Assembly: GCA_018398575.1 (NCBI GenBank) | Contig: JAGTXZ010000014.1 | Location: forward strand, 930,001 to 994,000 | From: Ampelomyces quisqualis | Lineage: Eukaryota > Ascomycota > Dothideomycetes > Pleosporales > Phaeosphaeriaceae | Length of the DNA: 64,000 bases | Reading direction: 5' to 3' | Shown here: piece by piece, positions 23,001-36,599 of the stretch | Layout of the letters: every line of letters begins with the position of its first letter | Position numbering within the stretch: position 1 is the first letter of the stretch | Notes under the pieces: generated by a model | What the model was told of the DNA's origin: nothing | Database searches by the model: none | Seen by the model: the letters and a program-made list of their open reading frames with translations, nothing else | Made by a program: the position numbers and the translations under genes

Positions 23001-24599
23001 CATATATATAGTAAGAGGTAAAGGGTAGCTAGCTAGCAAGGCTATTATATGCTCTATTAGCGCTAATAGTTTAAAAGTAAGCAGCACGTAGATGCGTTTA
23101 ATATACAGTAGTTTATTAATAGTCTTTGTTACTATTTGGCTCCTATTGTATTTGCACATTAGGGTAAGTTAGAACAGTAGTCTCTAGTAGACAACTATCC
23201 TATACTGTGCTAGAGAAAGAATATAAATTAGATCTGCAGGCATTTTAAAACTAGAAAAGATTAAATATACTAGCTGCTTAGAACATTAGTTAACACTGTA
23301 TATAAATTATACTTATTATTTCTTACTATTAAGTAATTGCCTACGCCTGTTACTAGTCTTACCTATAGTATATATAGTACACTATTCTACCTACTTCTGT
23401 TTGTACTAAGCCTAGCTACCTTGGTACAGGTTGTATATTAGGCTGCTAGAGCTACTAGTCTATTTTTTTTATACTTTTAAACCTTGTACGTGTCTATTTG
23501 CAGGTATACTTACCTTTTTAGGTGTTTAGGTTCTACTGTATATATTCTAAACGCGCAGTAACTTATTTATTCTAAGGTGTTAATATTTTTTAGCGTAAGG
23601 ATTATTATTAATATTAATCTTTATTAAGCTGTGTTAGCTAGCCTAACTAATCTAGTTGTTAATAAGTAAGCTCTAGTGTAATAACGTAACAGTTATTAGA
23701 GTAATAAAGAATATTAAAGGAAAGAAAAATATTAGTTGTTGCGCCTATAACTATTAGCATAGTTCTGTACATAGGTTAAGTAACTGTTAGCTATAGTAGA
23801 CTTTAGTAGACTACTATAGACAACAGACTGTGCAGCACAGGATAGATGCTGCTAGTAACTACCTTAACACTACGTAACTAATATTAATACTGTTTTTACA
23901 CACTTAGTCTTCTTACATCTAAACTATAGAGTTATATATAAACAAATTAGTAATAGATTATATATGTATACTGTGTAGCTTTTACACTAAGACGTACGCA
24001 GAACTTGTTAAACACAGTGCTTGATGCTAGACGCGTTGCTACCTGTTACTTAACAATACACTAGTTATAACCCCTAACACTATAATATAATAGCACAGCT
24101 CTAATAGCTATAACGCAATAGATACTACTCTAGACAACGCAGCACTTGCTTTATACAGCAACACCTTATATAAATGCAACTACACTCTAGCTAAATATAA
24201 GGTAATAGAGTAGATAGGCCTAATGTTAGCGTCTACACAAGGATAGAACAAGCTGTTTAAGATAGCAAGTAGATAGTACACTAGCAAACCCTTTAGTTTA
24301 GAAATAGTAGACGCAAAGTAGTAGGCTACACGCAGCTAAACAGCGCACGCGTGCTAATACTAATAGGAATAACATAGTAGAGCTCTTTAGTTCTCTTTTT
24401 GCACTAGCGTTTGCATTATAGCTGCAAAGGATAAAATGCACATTAGGTAATGTTAACAGCCTCTTTACTAATATATAGCTACACAAGCTATATTTATAGC
24501 TATAGTTCTAATTAGAGCGCTAGTAGCAGCAGGCTATGTTAAACATTTAATCTAGGCTACAAGATAACGTATAGATACAAGAGGACGTAGCAATTACAT

Positions 24600-26230
24600 C
24601 TAGGTTACTAAACTTCTAACCTAACTAATATATATTTATATACTAAGATATTATATTATAGATTGCCTTTATACTTAGTTATTGCCTATTTACTAATAAG
24701 ATAGTTTACGCACCTAGCTGTTCTTTTATAAGCACACCTAATAAACCTATAAGAGTGTATTACAAACTACACTTAAGAGATTAGTAGTAGTTAATATAAT
24801 AGCGCTTGCTAGATAGTGCAACTCTTGTGCTAGTTATACTAGTAGTAGACAAAACATAGTTATCTATAATATCTGGCAACGTAGCAGTATAGCTAATATA
24901 TATTACTATTAGGAATCTTAACTGTAAGGCACAACAACGCAGAACAACACTTAGAACACTACTAGCTAGATTTATCCTAATAGCTAAGCTCTTAGATTCT
25001 ATTCTAAAGAGTAAAGTGTATTATTACTATATAGGTAAACTGTTGTTGCGTAAGTACTAACTACAGCGTTAACAACAGAGAGTTACTATAGAAGACAGAC
25101 GCTAACTAGCAACTACAGCACTTAAAGAGGCTACTAAATACAGTATACAGCTAGAGTGTGCTAACTAACAGATATAATAGTGTTACCTAACTATTTGTAC
25201 AATTCTAGCTAACTATAAAGAGCAAGTGCTACTAATAGGTGTAAAGAAAAACAGACACTGTACTTAATGTACAGTACTACTAGACAAATAAAAGAACTTA
25301 TGCAACAAATATCTATAGTAAATAGAAGAGTATACACGCTTGCAACAGAGTTGTTGTCTTAATAAAGGATATAAGAATTACGTTTATTTAGTAGAGTGCT
25401 TTGGCTAGAGTTACTACAACTTTAATATACATAAATTGTTAGCTATAGATATATTACATCTACTGCTTAAGGGGTTAGTTATAAAGATATTAGAATTTAC
25501 AGAAGACATGCTAATAGACATACACCCTAGACAAAAGAAAGGCTAGAATAGTACTGCAGTTCTAGTAGTAGAAGATAATAGCTGTGCCTAGTTAAATAAA
25601 AGGTTTTGCTAGGTTAAGCATAACACTAGACTAAAACAGTTTAATAACAAGAGGGCTTTTATAGAAGTGTTGCAGTAGACTAGCGCAGAACAAAAAGCAG
25701 TAATTTGCTAATTTGTAGTAGTAGTGTCTCCTCTGCTAGCAACTAAGGCACTGTACGCGTTGCATTTTATCTAAGCTGCGTGCAATCTGCTAGTACTCTT
25801 ACAATACAAGAGTTATAACAAAAACATATTAGAGTATATGTTGTTAGCTATTAAATAAATAGATGTTCTAAAAGAAGAGTTTTAACCTTTTAGACAGACG
25901 CAAGGAGAAGAAAAGGATTTTAACTACTCTAAATAGCACGCGCTAACTTATATTATTAATAATATTTGTATATATAGAGCTCTTAATAGTATATACACTA
26001 GAATAAACAGTAAGGCTTACTATATTACAATAGTAAAACAATTCTACCTAATAACAAACAAGAGAGATTTTCTTGCGCAAATCTGCTTCTATAACTCTAG
26101 ACAGCTTGCGCTTATAGTATTTAAATACAAGATAGTTATAGACTAAAGTTAACAGTGTACTACTGCTAACTAGTGTAAGCACACTTTTACTACAAGCGTG
26201 TTAACAGCAATACTATTTAAATAACTTAAA
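24600..26230 (+). pseudogene. Decayed Plavaka-type (CACTA-related) transposase
   Basis: Reading through stops, the plus-strand frame gives, in order: LSIISGNVAV*LIYITIRNL (the family block with a Trp then PxYLTIGN, here stop for Trp); RTTLRTLLARFILIAKLLD (the gly-rich GYLP strand); LECAN*QI**CYLTICTILA then KNRHCT*CTV (metal-binding Cys pairs); AIDILHLLLKGLVIKIL (the DxLHQxxKG block); VLQ*TSAEQKAV (the LxQWTGxE block); and DFNYSK*HALTYIINNICIY followed by KQFYLITNKRDFLAQ. These blocks follow the order known for fungal Plavaka transposases. It is broken by well over ten stops. The end of the domain is near 26230; coding-like sequence continues weakly to about 27500. Confidence 0.75.
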
Positions 26231-28117
26231 TAGTTTATACTAGGTATGTTACTAAATTCTATTATACTACCTCTTAGCAAGGTTACTGTATATATTACGT
26301 TGCTAGACTTTATATATGCTGCTGCAGTATTTGTTTAATACTACTGTTAGAAGGTAACTAGCTGCCTTATTACCTTATATAATAAAGACAGATAAGACTC
26401 TAACTCTTACTAGGTAAACAGAATAAATGTAAAAATATACTTTTCTATAAGATGCTTAAGGCTATTAGGCAAACGCTATAACAACTCTAAATATTATAAA
26501 GAAGATATTGTGTAATACGCGCCTAACTAGTATAGAACTAGAAAATAGCGCAAAGATTACGTATAGGTGCAAGAGTTTAAATATAAAGACTACACGTAAC
26601 TATCTTAGACTATTGCAAATAGTAGAGCTGCAGCTTAGGTGCACCTAATACTTACATTTATTAACAACAAACACTAAGACAAGGACAGAAAGAAATATAA
26701 GTATACAGGTGCCTTTTGCAAGGTTATAGTGTTTAATAACAACAGTTAAATTAATAATATAATAAAGATACTAAGCGTGCGCTGCTGTATATACAGTACA
26801 AAGACTAAGCAACGCATATTACAAGCATTTAAAGTATACAATATAATAACTATTATTTGCCCTATGCACTTAGTACTAAAGAATCTACCTACACTTAATA
26901 ATAAGGTCTCTGTTTCTTATTATGTAAATAATTACATTAATTAAGACAAATATAATAGACTGTATTCTTTTACGTTTAATTAAGACTAGACATATATAGT
27001 ATAGAATTATAAACAGAAGCAAGTGTAGCAAGACAACTAGTATGTAGCGTTAGATATATTAAATAGAATTGTATATCTAACAATAGCTCTACTATTACTT
27101 TAGCCTACCTAATAGAACGCAAACCTGCTAATATAACAAGCACTATAATACAGAACTATAGCGCAAGGCTGCTAACGCAACCTCCTTACTATACACTATA
27201 CACTACTACAAATACGTAATAATAGTAACTCTTATCTATGTACGCAAGTATTATAGAGATATTGCAATAGTTACCTAGAATTGCTAGTTAGTGCAGACAG
27301 GAAGATAGCACTACTGCAGCAACACTAGACACAATTGTTAAAAGACAGTATATGCAATATAATGTAACTAATAGCAGAAGAATATAACTTAATATACTCT
27401 AACGTAAAACAAGAGATAAGAAGGCAGAAGATACTAGGCTATTCTCTATAAACAACTATAGTAAAAGAATACCTACAGTAAATTACAAGAGCAATTGTAT
27501 TATAACAGAACAAACTACTATAAACGCAGCTAACAGTTGCCTTATCTAGACAATTATACACTTTGCTGTCTAATGTAACTACAACGCAGCCTAACAGATG
27601 CGCTTGCAACAGAACAAAACTAAACTAAATAATAATTAGAAGCAAGCTTTACTAAATAGAAACCTGCGTAGAAAGATAATAGAAACAGTTAACAAAGAGT
27701 TAAGTATAATACAAATCACTTCTAACATAATAACTATATTAGTGTTAAACGCAACCAGAAACAAGCACACCCTTATTAGGACAAACTAGCTGTTATATAT
27801 ATACTACAACCTACTAGTAATAGACAAGTATATTAATAACCTTAATTACAATTTATTTATACAGATATTAGAGCATAAATTAGGCTTTAAAAGTAAATGC
27901 AACAGCATATATTACTACATAAAGAAGAAAGATAGATAGGTACAAATATAGATATCTATAAAGGCACGCTAGCATAGCGTATTACAAGAGATAGTTACAT
28001 TAAAGATATACTAGGCATTATTTACAATTAAACTACAAATATAACTAGCATAGTAGTATACTAGATCTGTACTAATAACTTACTAGGTAAATAGTTTTCT
28101 GCGTGCAGGGCTACTAG

Positions 28118-28665
28118 ATTGCCTATATTGCGCGCATAACTATTTATACTAATAGTAGACAACTATTGTGTACACTAACATTTAGTAAAAGACAAGAGAA
28201 TAGAAAAGCACCTAATTACCTGTATTGCGCGCACTACTATTTGTGCTAACAGTAGACAACTATTATATACGCTAACATTTAGTTAAGGACAGAGAAGTAC
28301 CTAATTACTTGTATTACGCGCATAACTATTTATGCTAATAGTAGACAACTATTGTATACGCTAGCACGTAGTTAAGAATAGAGAAAAGCTTAATTACCTA
28401 TATTGCGCGCACAACTATTTATGCTAACAGTAGACAACTATTGTGTACGCTAGCACGCAGTTAAGAATAAGAGGAGGCCTAATTACCTGTATTGCGCGTA
28501 TAACTATTTGTGCTAACAGTAGACAACTGTTGTGTACACTAGCACATAGTTAAAGACAAAGGAGAGCCTAATTACTTGTATTGCGCGCACAACTATTTGT
28601 GCTAACAGTAGACAACTATTGTGTACGCTAGCACGCAGTTAAAGACAAGAGGCTATCTAATTAAA
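28118..28665. repeat. Tandem array, ~89-bp unit, six copies
   Basis: CGCGCATAACTATTT or a variant recurs at 28131, 28228, 28317, 28406, 28495 and 28584; the first interval is 97 bp, the others 89. Each unit contains GTAGACAACTATTGTGTACG, a GCTAGCACGCAGTTAA segment and CCTAATTACCTGTATTG. The GCGCGC core is retained although the rest is AT-rich. Confidence 0.9.
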
Positions 28666-29199
28666 CAGCTTAACTACTACGCTCTAGCAGAATTTAAGGC
28701 AATATTAGACTGTATATGTTACAAAAACCCTACTTATGCCTGTAAAGTAAAAACTTTGTTACGCTATATATATTGCTTACTTCTGCTACTCTTACTAATA
28801 GTTTTCTAACATTTAAAGAGTAAGCGCTTACTCTATATACTTTATACTAAGTAGCAAATTTAAGTAATGTTAGTAGTACACTATGTCTCTGTCTAAACAA
28901 GCGCTAAAATAAGCGCTAACAGATAATAGTGTAAAGGTTAAGCTCTTAGGAGATATAACTCTAGAACTAACATACTAAAAACTAAGACGCTGCAGAAACT
29001 AAAAACTATCTAGACTCTAACGCTACTATCCTTAAGCCTTAACTCTAAGATTAAAACAGAAGTATAACTAACTACTACACTAGCCTAACCAAAAAGTTAC
29101 TTAACAAGACAGCCTAGAGATTAAATACTATACACTTCTAGATCTGCAGTATTACTTGCTTATTAACAAGAGAAATCTAGACGCAGCAGTAGCATAAGC

Positions 29200-30620
29200 A
29201 TAACAAGCTAATATAAACTAAAAACCTATAGAACTAACACACAAAAAACGTTAGTAGTTAAAAGAAAACTGCTATTAGACTTAAGGCTGTTATATTGTAG
29301 GAAGATGCCTTGTTATACATAATTAAGTAGTTCTAACTATTATAAAGTTATAACTCTTCTTATCTAGTGCAAACCTATTTAGGTTACTACTATAGAAGAA
29401 AGAAAAACGCTAGGCAAAGGAAAGTGTATTACTAGAAAACAAGACTACACTAGAGAAGGTAAGAGTTATCCTAGTAACGCAACTACTTACTAATAACAAA
29501 AAGACACTATATAGTACAGCAATAACGCTATAGCTTAATACACGCAGGCATGTGTATGCCTAAATGCTGCTAGACACTTAGACAGAAGTATAGAATACTC
29601 TACTATTGTTAGTTTAATTACATATTAGCTTAATACTATATAAAGAAGCTGCTTGCTATATAGGTACTGTTGCGGCCTACTAAGGATAGTAGCTAATAGT
29701 AGGCGCCTAGATGCTAGATATATACAGCAACTTATAGACCTACGTAATAAGGTAAAGATAACTAGAAATTACTAGTGCCTATATATTAAACTACTTAGAC
29801 AGATAAGTTTTTAAGCCTAGCAAACTACTTAAAGACTTTGTTTACCTACTACAAGACTTAAAGAACGTAAGTACACCTTTAAAACAGCTATGCTAGCTAA
29901 CTAAAGACAGCCTAAATCTACTAGATTTCTAAACTCTAGTCTTGCAGTAGTAATAGCACAGTTATTTTATAATAACAGGAAATAGAGCATTGCTGCAATA
30001 ACTAGGAATTAAGAGAAGTTTAATAAACTAAGTGCAAATATAGTAGCACTAATAGGCTTAGTTATATTTAACGCAATAAGGGAATTTAATAATAACAGCA
30101 CTAAGAAAACTATACTCTTTTATAGACACACTGTAGAAAGTATATTGCAAGTTCTACACATAGCATTAGCTAATAGAAAGCAGACTACTTTAATGCTATT
30201 TGCGAAAAATAGAAGAACCTAGAAGGTATTTAATAGATTCTTATATAGAATAATATACAACAGGATATTACTATATACACAAACTAATAAAAGAACAACA
30301 GAGCTAACGTTTTAGTGCTAAAGAATACCTATAACAATAATATAGATAATATCCTAGCTAACTATACAAAAGAGAAGTAAGATTGCTATAATGCGCTTAT
30401 AGACAATTATAACAACAAAGAGAAGAAGAAGGCAAACTGCTTAATAGAAAAGAATAGAAAGAAGAACGTTAGAGAGGAAAGAAAAGTCCTATACAAAGAC
30501 ACTAATAATGTAAGTAGGTCTAAATGTAATGCAATATATAATAACTTGCATAGAATACTATCTATGTACGCGTGCGTAAAGTATTAAGTAAAGTAAAAGA
30601 TGTTTTGCTAAAAGAGTACA
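29200..30620 (+). pseudogene. Decayed reading frame, family not recognised
   Basis: A plus-strand frame reads as coding when stops are ignored: SLITYQLNTIQRSCLLYRYC around 29610, RRLDARYIQQLIDLRNKVKI around 29700, then STRFLNSSLAVVIAQLFYNN and LSANIVALIGLVIFNAIREF near 29930-30080, and ESILQVLHIALANRKQT. It is helix-rich, with no DDE or nucleic-acid-binding motif that I recognise. It is followed by a Lys-rich stretch (about 30420-30480). It may be the second gene of a transposon or cargo. Confidence 0.4.
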
Positions 30621-31342
30621 GACATATAGATAAACTTGTACTAGAATACTTTTATAAGGCAGATAAACAGCTGTAGTTTAAGAACTATAGAGGTAGCTAG
30701 AGTATTGTAGCAGAAGACGCATAGGAAGAATTTGTAACACAAGCCTACAATATTACAATTAAAGGCAATATACTTAACGTAATTACTTTAACTAAAGAGA
30801 AATAGTAACTAAAACTAGACAAGTGTAATAGGTTAGTGCAACAGTATAAAGAAGAAATAGAGTGTTATTAAGTAGTTGTAAATAGCAAGTAACGCAAATG
30901 TTATAAGAACTAGATATGCTTTTGCTAGTACAACGCGTAAATACTATTAGGTTAGCCTTAATATAATATAATAGTGTAGACTACTATAGCAGACAGTGCA
31001 GCACTAGTAGATACAGCACCTAATTCTAACACAACTAACTAGCAAGATAATTACTACTCTGTAAGTAGTAGTAGCTGTTACAGCCTTTTATATATAGAGC
31101 GCATTATGTACCTACTAACGCGTACCCTACAGGACGTTAAGCCTAGTAGCTGCGTCTAGGCTAGCCTACTTTTAAAGGAGCGCAATTTATCTATGCTATA
31201 TTTAATTAAAAAGCCTATATAACTAGACAAGAGAGACTAGCTTAGTTAGCCTACGCTACAAGAGTGTAAAGACACAGGCAGCTAGCTGTAGTATATAGTT
31301 CTGCTAGTGCTACAGTACTTAACAGTCTTTAACTATTAAATC

Positions 31343-31425
31343 TAGCAACACTAGCAACACTAGTAACACTAGCAACACTAGCAACACTAGTAACACAGGC
31401 AACGCAGGCAACACAAGCAATTTGC
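31343..31425. repeat. 9-bp minisatellite
   Basis: The unit AGCAACACT is repeated about nine times with small variation (AGTAACACT, GGCAACGCA, AGCAATTTG at the end). It is followed by two GCTGTTAGGTTACT copies. The unit resembles the array at about 12338. Confidence 0.85.
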
Positions 31426-33495
31426 TGTTAGGTTACTGTTAGGTTACTAGTAACCAGAAGTAAGTAGAGCAACTTTAGTAAATTGTCTAGTAAACAGTAT
31501 TGCTGTTAGGCAGCCGCAGGTTGCTGCGACTAGGCTAACCAGACAAATCTTAATTTTTCCTAACAATATCCTTACTATAGAAGTAGTCTATAAATATAAC
31601 TCTGTCTATTACTGCTAATCCTATACTGTTTAACATTGTCTAAGTAACATTATCTTGTTCTTATCTACTCTAAATAATTACTATAACTATTCTTAGTACT
31701 CTAGTCTATTGCCTTTAATAATTGTCTAGGTGTAATCTAGATGCGTTATAGTTGTATTAAGTCCTGTTATATAGATATAGGCTTTACTGCATTAGAACTT
31801 GCAATACTTATTATACTACTTTCTAACATAGCAACTTATATATATAGGGTTTAGTCTTAACGCTATTACGTACTATTATAGTAGAGTAATAGCTAGCGTG
31901 CTGTACTAGAAGGTGTTGTAGTTAGGCTAGTGCTGTAGAGACGCAAGTTTCTACATTTGCAGACTAAAAATTAGAGCCTAGATACTATAAGCTAATAATA
32001 GAAGTAAGGTTAAGACTATAGTAGTCTTAGGCGTAATAATAATCTACTATACCTTTACAAAGATATAAGTAATAGGCTAAGGTGTTTTAGCGCGTATTTT
32101 AAAAAAAATACTAACGCCTTAGCGCAAGCGCGTTACTAACGCTACCTTTTATAACTACTCTTAATACTTAGAAAGCTTCTTAACGCGCTGCTTAAGGCAG
32201 CGCTGCTAATAAGCACACTCTAGATATATTCTTCCTTGCAGAAGCAACCTAGACACTATAATGCTAATAATTTACTAAGACTAACTAGATAAAGCCTGCG
32301 TTTACGTCTATTGCTATTAAGCATACTCTAATTCCTGCACTAGCTACCTCTCTGTATAAGCAGATTAACAACTAGATTAATGCAATAGTAGCTATATAGT
32401 GCTTAACTGCAGGCATGTAGTAATTGTAAGCTATTACGTAGAGTTATAGTTTTATAAAAGTAAAGCTCTAACAATAGATAGGCTAGCTCTTAAGTATACT
32501 ATATAAAAAGTAATAGAGCCTAACAGAAACTTAAGCTAACAGTAACACTAGTTATTAACTACAAATCTCTTAAGCTAGGTATAAGCCTTAGCCTTACTTA
32601 TACCTATTGCTAACAACTAGAACAGCTATGTTAGTAAACTAAACAAGATAGCGTCTATAATAAAGTTATTAACTCCTAATAGCACTAATTCTATTATACT
32701 ACACTACTTAGAAGAAAACCTATTAAAAGAATACACACGTTATACAGAACGTGCCTACCTGCAAGTAGCTTATTACAAGGTAAAGCCTTAGGATTAGGAC
32801 TAAAATAATATAATAGAGCTTTGCAAGATAGAGGTTAACTAGTACAAGGCAGGCCTACCTATAACTAAAAACTATAAGTCTATTCTGCAGCTACTAGTAA
32901 CTATAACTATTACTATTAATAATAATAGTAATAAGTATTATAAGTGCCCTTGTAACATTACACTAAACTCTACTAGCAAAGGAACACACACATAAGATTA
33001 AGTATAAGAAATGTGTTTCTTAGCGCTGTATCTTTATACATAATTACTAATAATAAACATAGTACTTAAAGGATTAAGTAAAAATTAACTTAAACCTTAT
33101 ACTTTCTACTATACTAGCACGTAGAGGTGCAAATTATATGTTTAGTTTAATATAAATGCGCTAAGTTAAGGCAGCAGTTATTGCAATTAGGCGCAAGCAC
33201 CTAATAGGCTAAAGCCTAAGCAACAATAGTATAAGGTTATGTCTAGTAAGCTCTAGGCTTAGTACAGACACTCTAATAAAGACTAAGTAGAAGCTAAAGC
33301 GTAAGACAATTTAAAGTAACTATAGAGGTAGCTAGTTAGACTACTTAGGTTAGACAGGTTAATACCTATATACTAAGATAGTAAGTTACTCTCTGTTATT
33401 ATATAAAGTGTTTAGATATCTAGAAGACTATATAAACGTTTAGCTAGGCGTTACTAGGCTTTAGTAATCTACTATACTATAGAGGGTGCTTTAGT

Positions 33496-33795
33496 AACTT
33501 ACTTTTACTGTGTAGCTTTAGTAACCTGCTTATGCTGTAGCAGTACGCTCTAGTTAAAATATTAAGTAGTTAGCATAGTCTAATAGTAAGAAAGAAAGAC
33601 TTAGCAGATATAGCCAAGTAACCTACTTATGCTACAGTAGTACGCCTTAGCTAAAATATTAAGTAGTTAGTATAGTCTAATAACAGGAAAGAAAGACTTA
33701 GCAGATATAGCTAATATACTTAGAAGGACGCCTCTGTTAAACTCTATAGTAGTTAGCATAGCCTAACAATAGGCAGAAAAGACTTAGCAGATATA
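33496..33795. repeat. Tandem array, ~97-bp unit, three copies
   Basis: AGTAGTTAGCATAGTCTAA occurs at about 33567, 33664 and 33750. The first two units also share GTAACCTGCTTATGCTG and GTACGC. Each ends in AAAGACTTAGCAGATATAGC. The third copy is shorter (86 bp). Confidence 0.8.
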
Positions 33796-33829
33796 GCAAA
33801 CTTTAGTGTTAAGATAGCAGTAATAGCTA

Positions 33830-35290
33830 AGTCCTATAGTAATTAGAATAGACTTGTAGAGAAGATAGAGATACGTAGCAAAGCTGGCGTTAAGGTAGGC
33901 GTTAGTGTTAAAAAGATAGAGAAACTAAGTAGGTAGCTTAAGATAGCTAGTGCCTTACCTTATTACAGTAAGAGTAAGCGTATATTTATAGCTACGCAGC
34001 AACTAGTATAACGTTATATATTACAAGAAATTACAATAAGTTATAACTATTGCGATTTAGCTAATAGAAGAGAGCGTATATCTACAGTTATAGTAATTGT
34101 AATACAACTAAGTTAACCTATTAACGTATCAGATCTATACAAACTAGCTAATTGTACATATCTATTAAATTATAGCTCTCCTTTATCTACTTTACAAATA
34201 AGGCCTTTAGTAAGATCTCTATACAAATCTTCTGCCTTATAAGCCTTCCTCTTCTGTGTAAAAAAGTTTATCTATAGCTTTAAAATATTATACTATAAAA
34301 AGCTATAAGCCCCTAATAGAACTATCTCTGTCCTAAGATTATTACAGCACTACTAAGTAAACAATATTAAGAAATACGTATTAAACACTATAGAATACAC
34401 AGCTTCTAGACTGCACAAGTAATATATGCCTATATCCTACTACTATAACGTATATATTATCTGTAAAGCTATATCTCTTTTCTAGTTATCTTTAATCTAA
34501 GTTGCACTTGTATTAAGCTAAATTACTTAGGCAATCTAATTATAAGTATTATAGTTTAGGTACTATACAGCGTAGATTCTGCCTAACAAGAAGAGGATAA
34601 GAGATTAGAGTATAGTATTATGCTTAATATAATCTGCACTAGCGCAACTAGCTGTGCCCTATACAATTCTCTAGTAATAAATTGTTATATCTTTTTGTAA
34701 GAGACCTGCTACCCTAACTACCTAAGACAAAAATAGCTTCTAAGAATAGTAATAATCTAAAGGCAAATATTAGAGAATCTGTGCTATATAAGACAACACA
34801 ATAGCTAGGTCTAAGAACAAAAGTATATTATTAGAATAGTTATTGCTAGTCTACTTGCATTTATACTCTAGGATAGTACGTGTAAGTTTTGGTTAGATTA
34901 GAAGTGCAGGTGTAGCAAGAGGTGTAGTAGGAATATTACATAGTTAGTAGATGTATAGCAATAGTAAACGTTTAGAAGAAGTAGTTAGAGGATTTGTAAG
35001 TATCTTTAACTAAAATAAACTAACTGTTTGTTACAGTTTAGTATTAGGAGCTTATAAGCTGCTACTACACAAAATATAAGCTAATGCCTAAGAAAATACG
35101 TTTAACTTTAGAGTTAATTCTATAACACTAGTTTGTAGTAGTTCTACTAGTATCTAATTCTAAATTAGTTAGTTAACTAGTACTACGTATAGCCTAAGGC
35201 TGCACGTAGACTTAATTAATATAGAACTATAGTTCTATGTGTTACAAGAAAGCTAGCTATTATAAAGGTTACTACTCTTGTAGTAAGTAC
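33830..35290. other. Hypermutated AT-rich DNA with an unrecognised coding-like stretch
   Basis: Around 33870-34110 the plus strand reads SKAGVKVGVSVKKIEKLSR, then KIASALPYYSKSKRIFIATQ, with few stops. It suggests a former helix-turn-helix or similar small domain, but I cannot name it. The rest shows no recognised feature. Confidence 0.3.
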
Positions 35291-35297
35291 AGCAGTA

Positions 35298-35371
35298 AAT
35301 GGGTAGAGGTTGGGTTAGGGTAGGGTACCTTTACGTAAGACCCTATACCTAACCCAACCCCTACCCATTTA
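35298..35371. repeat. Fold-back hairpin of telomere-like G-rich sequence
   Basis: The left arm, AAATGGGTAGAGGTTGGG and continuing TTAGGGTAGGGTACC, is matched by a right arm ending ACCCAACCCCTACCCATTT. The arms are about 31 bases with few mismatches and a short loop around TTTACGTAAG. It forms the left end of a nested element. Confidence 0.8.
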
Positions 35372-36083
35372 ATTAACGCTAAAAGTAGGTAGAGGTTGAG
35401 TTAGAGGTATCAATTGCAGGTTAAGGTTGGGTTGCATAAGTTTTGCGCAATTAAATAAAATTTGAAGTATATATCTACTAATCTTATAAAATTAGGTTTC
35501 TAAATATATAGTTAATTTTACAGGAGCAAAAACTATGCTAGGGATATCAAAAATAGCACAGTAATCACGAATTTTTATTACAATAAAGAGGAAATAAGGT
35601 CTTTATTTCTAATATACATAAAAGTAGAGGATTCTAGATCTCCTACACAATTGCCTAATAAGAGCTAAACTTCTAATAGTACCTAAGCGCAAGGCTAACA
35701 TCCTTTGCCTGTATAGTAACCCTTTTTGCGTAGATTGCATTTATATTTGTATCTATATTTAGTTAGAAATTTGTCAAAAAAACAGGGTTAGGAAACAAAC
35801 CCTCAAAAAAACCAACTATATAGGCCTTAGCAGCCTCTTGAACTGCTCTAACAGCTAATTTTTAGAAGCAAATATCACTACTAGTAGTTCAAACGCATTC
35901 TTAAGCTATTTTGCGCAGGAGTTGCTAGAAGGGCAGCTTGCAGATAAGGAGCTTAGTAGACCTCTAGTATTAGCAGATCTCTCTAAGCGCTACAGCTTTA
36001 AGCAGTAAGTAAATAAGCGTAATAAAGAATTGTAATAACTTACTGCCTGGCTTAAGGTGCCTTTTTTTTTTTGAAGCCGCTTT

Positions 36084-36209
36084 TTAAGTTTTTGCAGCTA
36101 GGCTTTTCCTAGCAGATTTCCTAGCAGCCTTGCTAGCTAGGTCTTTAGCAACTACAGTGCCCCTAGTAACAGCGTTGTTAACTTTGGATTTGCGTTTTCT
36201 TAGAGCCAT
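36084..36209 (-). CDS. Small very basic open frame (41 aa), hypothetical
   Basis: It starts at an ATG (MALRKRKSKVNNAVTRG) and continues with an alternating Ala/Lys/Arg/Ser tail (KAARKSARKSLAAKT) before TAA. The composition resembles a basic nuclear tail or a nuclear-localisation segment. It sits near the left end of the nested element and may be the first exon of a decayed element gene. No homology claim. Confidence 0.3.
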   Translation of the reverse strand: MALRKRKSKVNNAVTRGTVVAKDLASKAARKSARKSLAAKT

Positions 36210-36599
36210 AGTAGTAGTGTTGTAGAGTTGTAGATTTGATATTGTAATAATTTAGGTTGTTTTAGTGCCTAGTAAATAAGCGGTAAGCAGGCTTAGCGCG
36301 GGAAATTAGATCTTAGCATAAAATTTCTGCAGGAGCTAATTTGAAACTAGCAGCGCTACCAGAAGACTAGAACGTAATAAAAAACTGTGTTAACTTACAG
36401 GCCTACCCAAAATTGCGCTAGCTTTTGTTCTAGCTATATATCAAAATTAAAGGGTAGATTTCTATAGACTTGTTTATTGTTTATGTAAAATAGGCTAGAA
36501 GGCAGTAAGCGCAGGCAGTAGGCAGAAAGCACGCTAGTAGCCTGCGTGCGCATAGACTAACTTACTGCGTTATTAGTTGTAGGCTGCTAAAATAAAACA

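Noticed and set aside
9484..28809. Open frames of 60-83 codons inside the block (9484, 12793, 15511, 17979, 24298, 28621)
   Set aside because: They are Leu/Tyr/Ser-rich by-products of AT-rich, pyrimidine-rich sequence with no motif, and lie in frames different from the recognisable relics.
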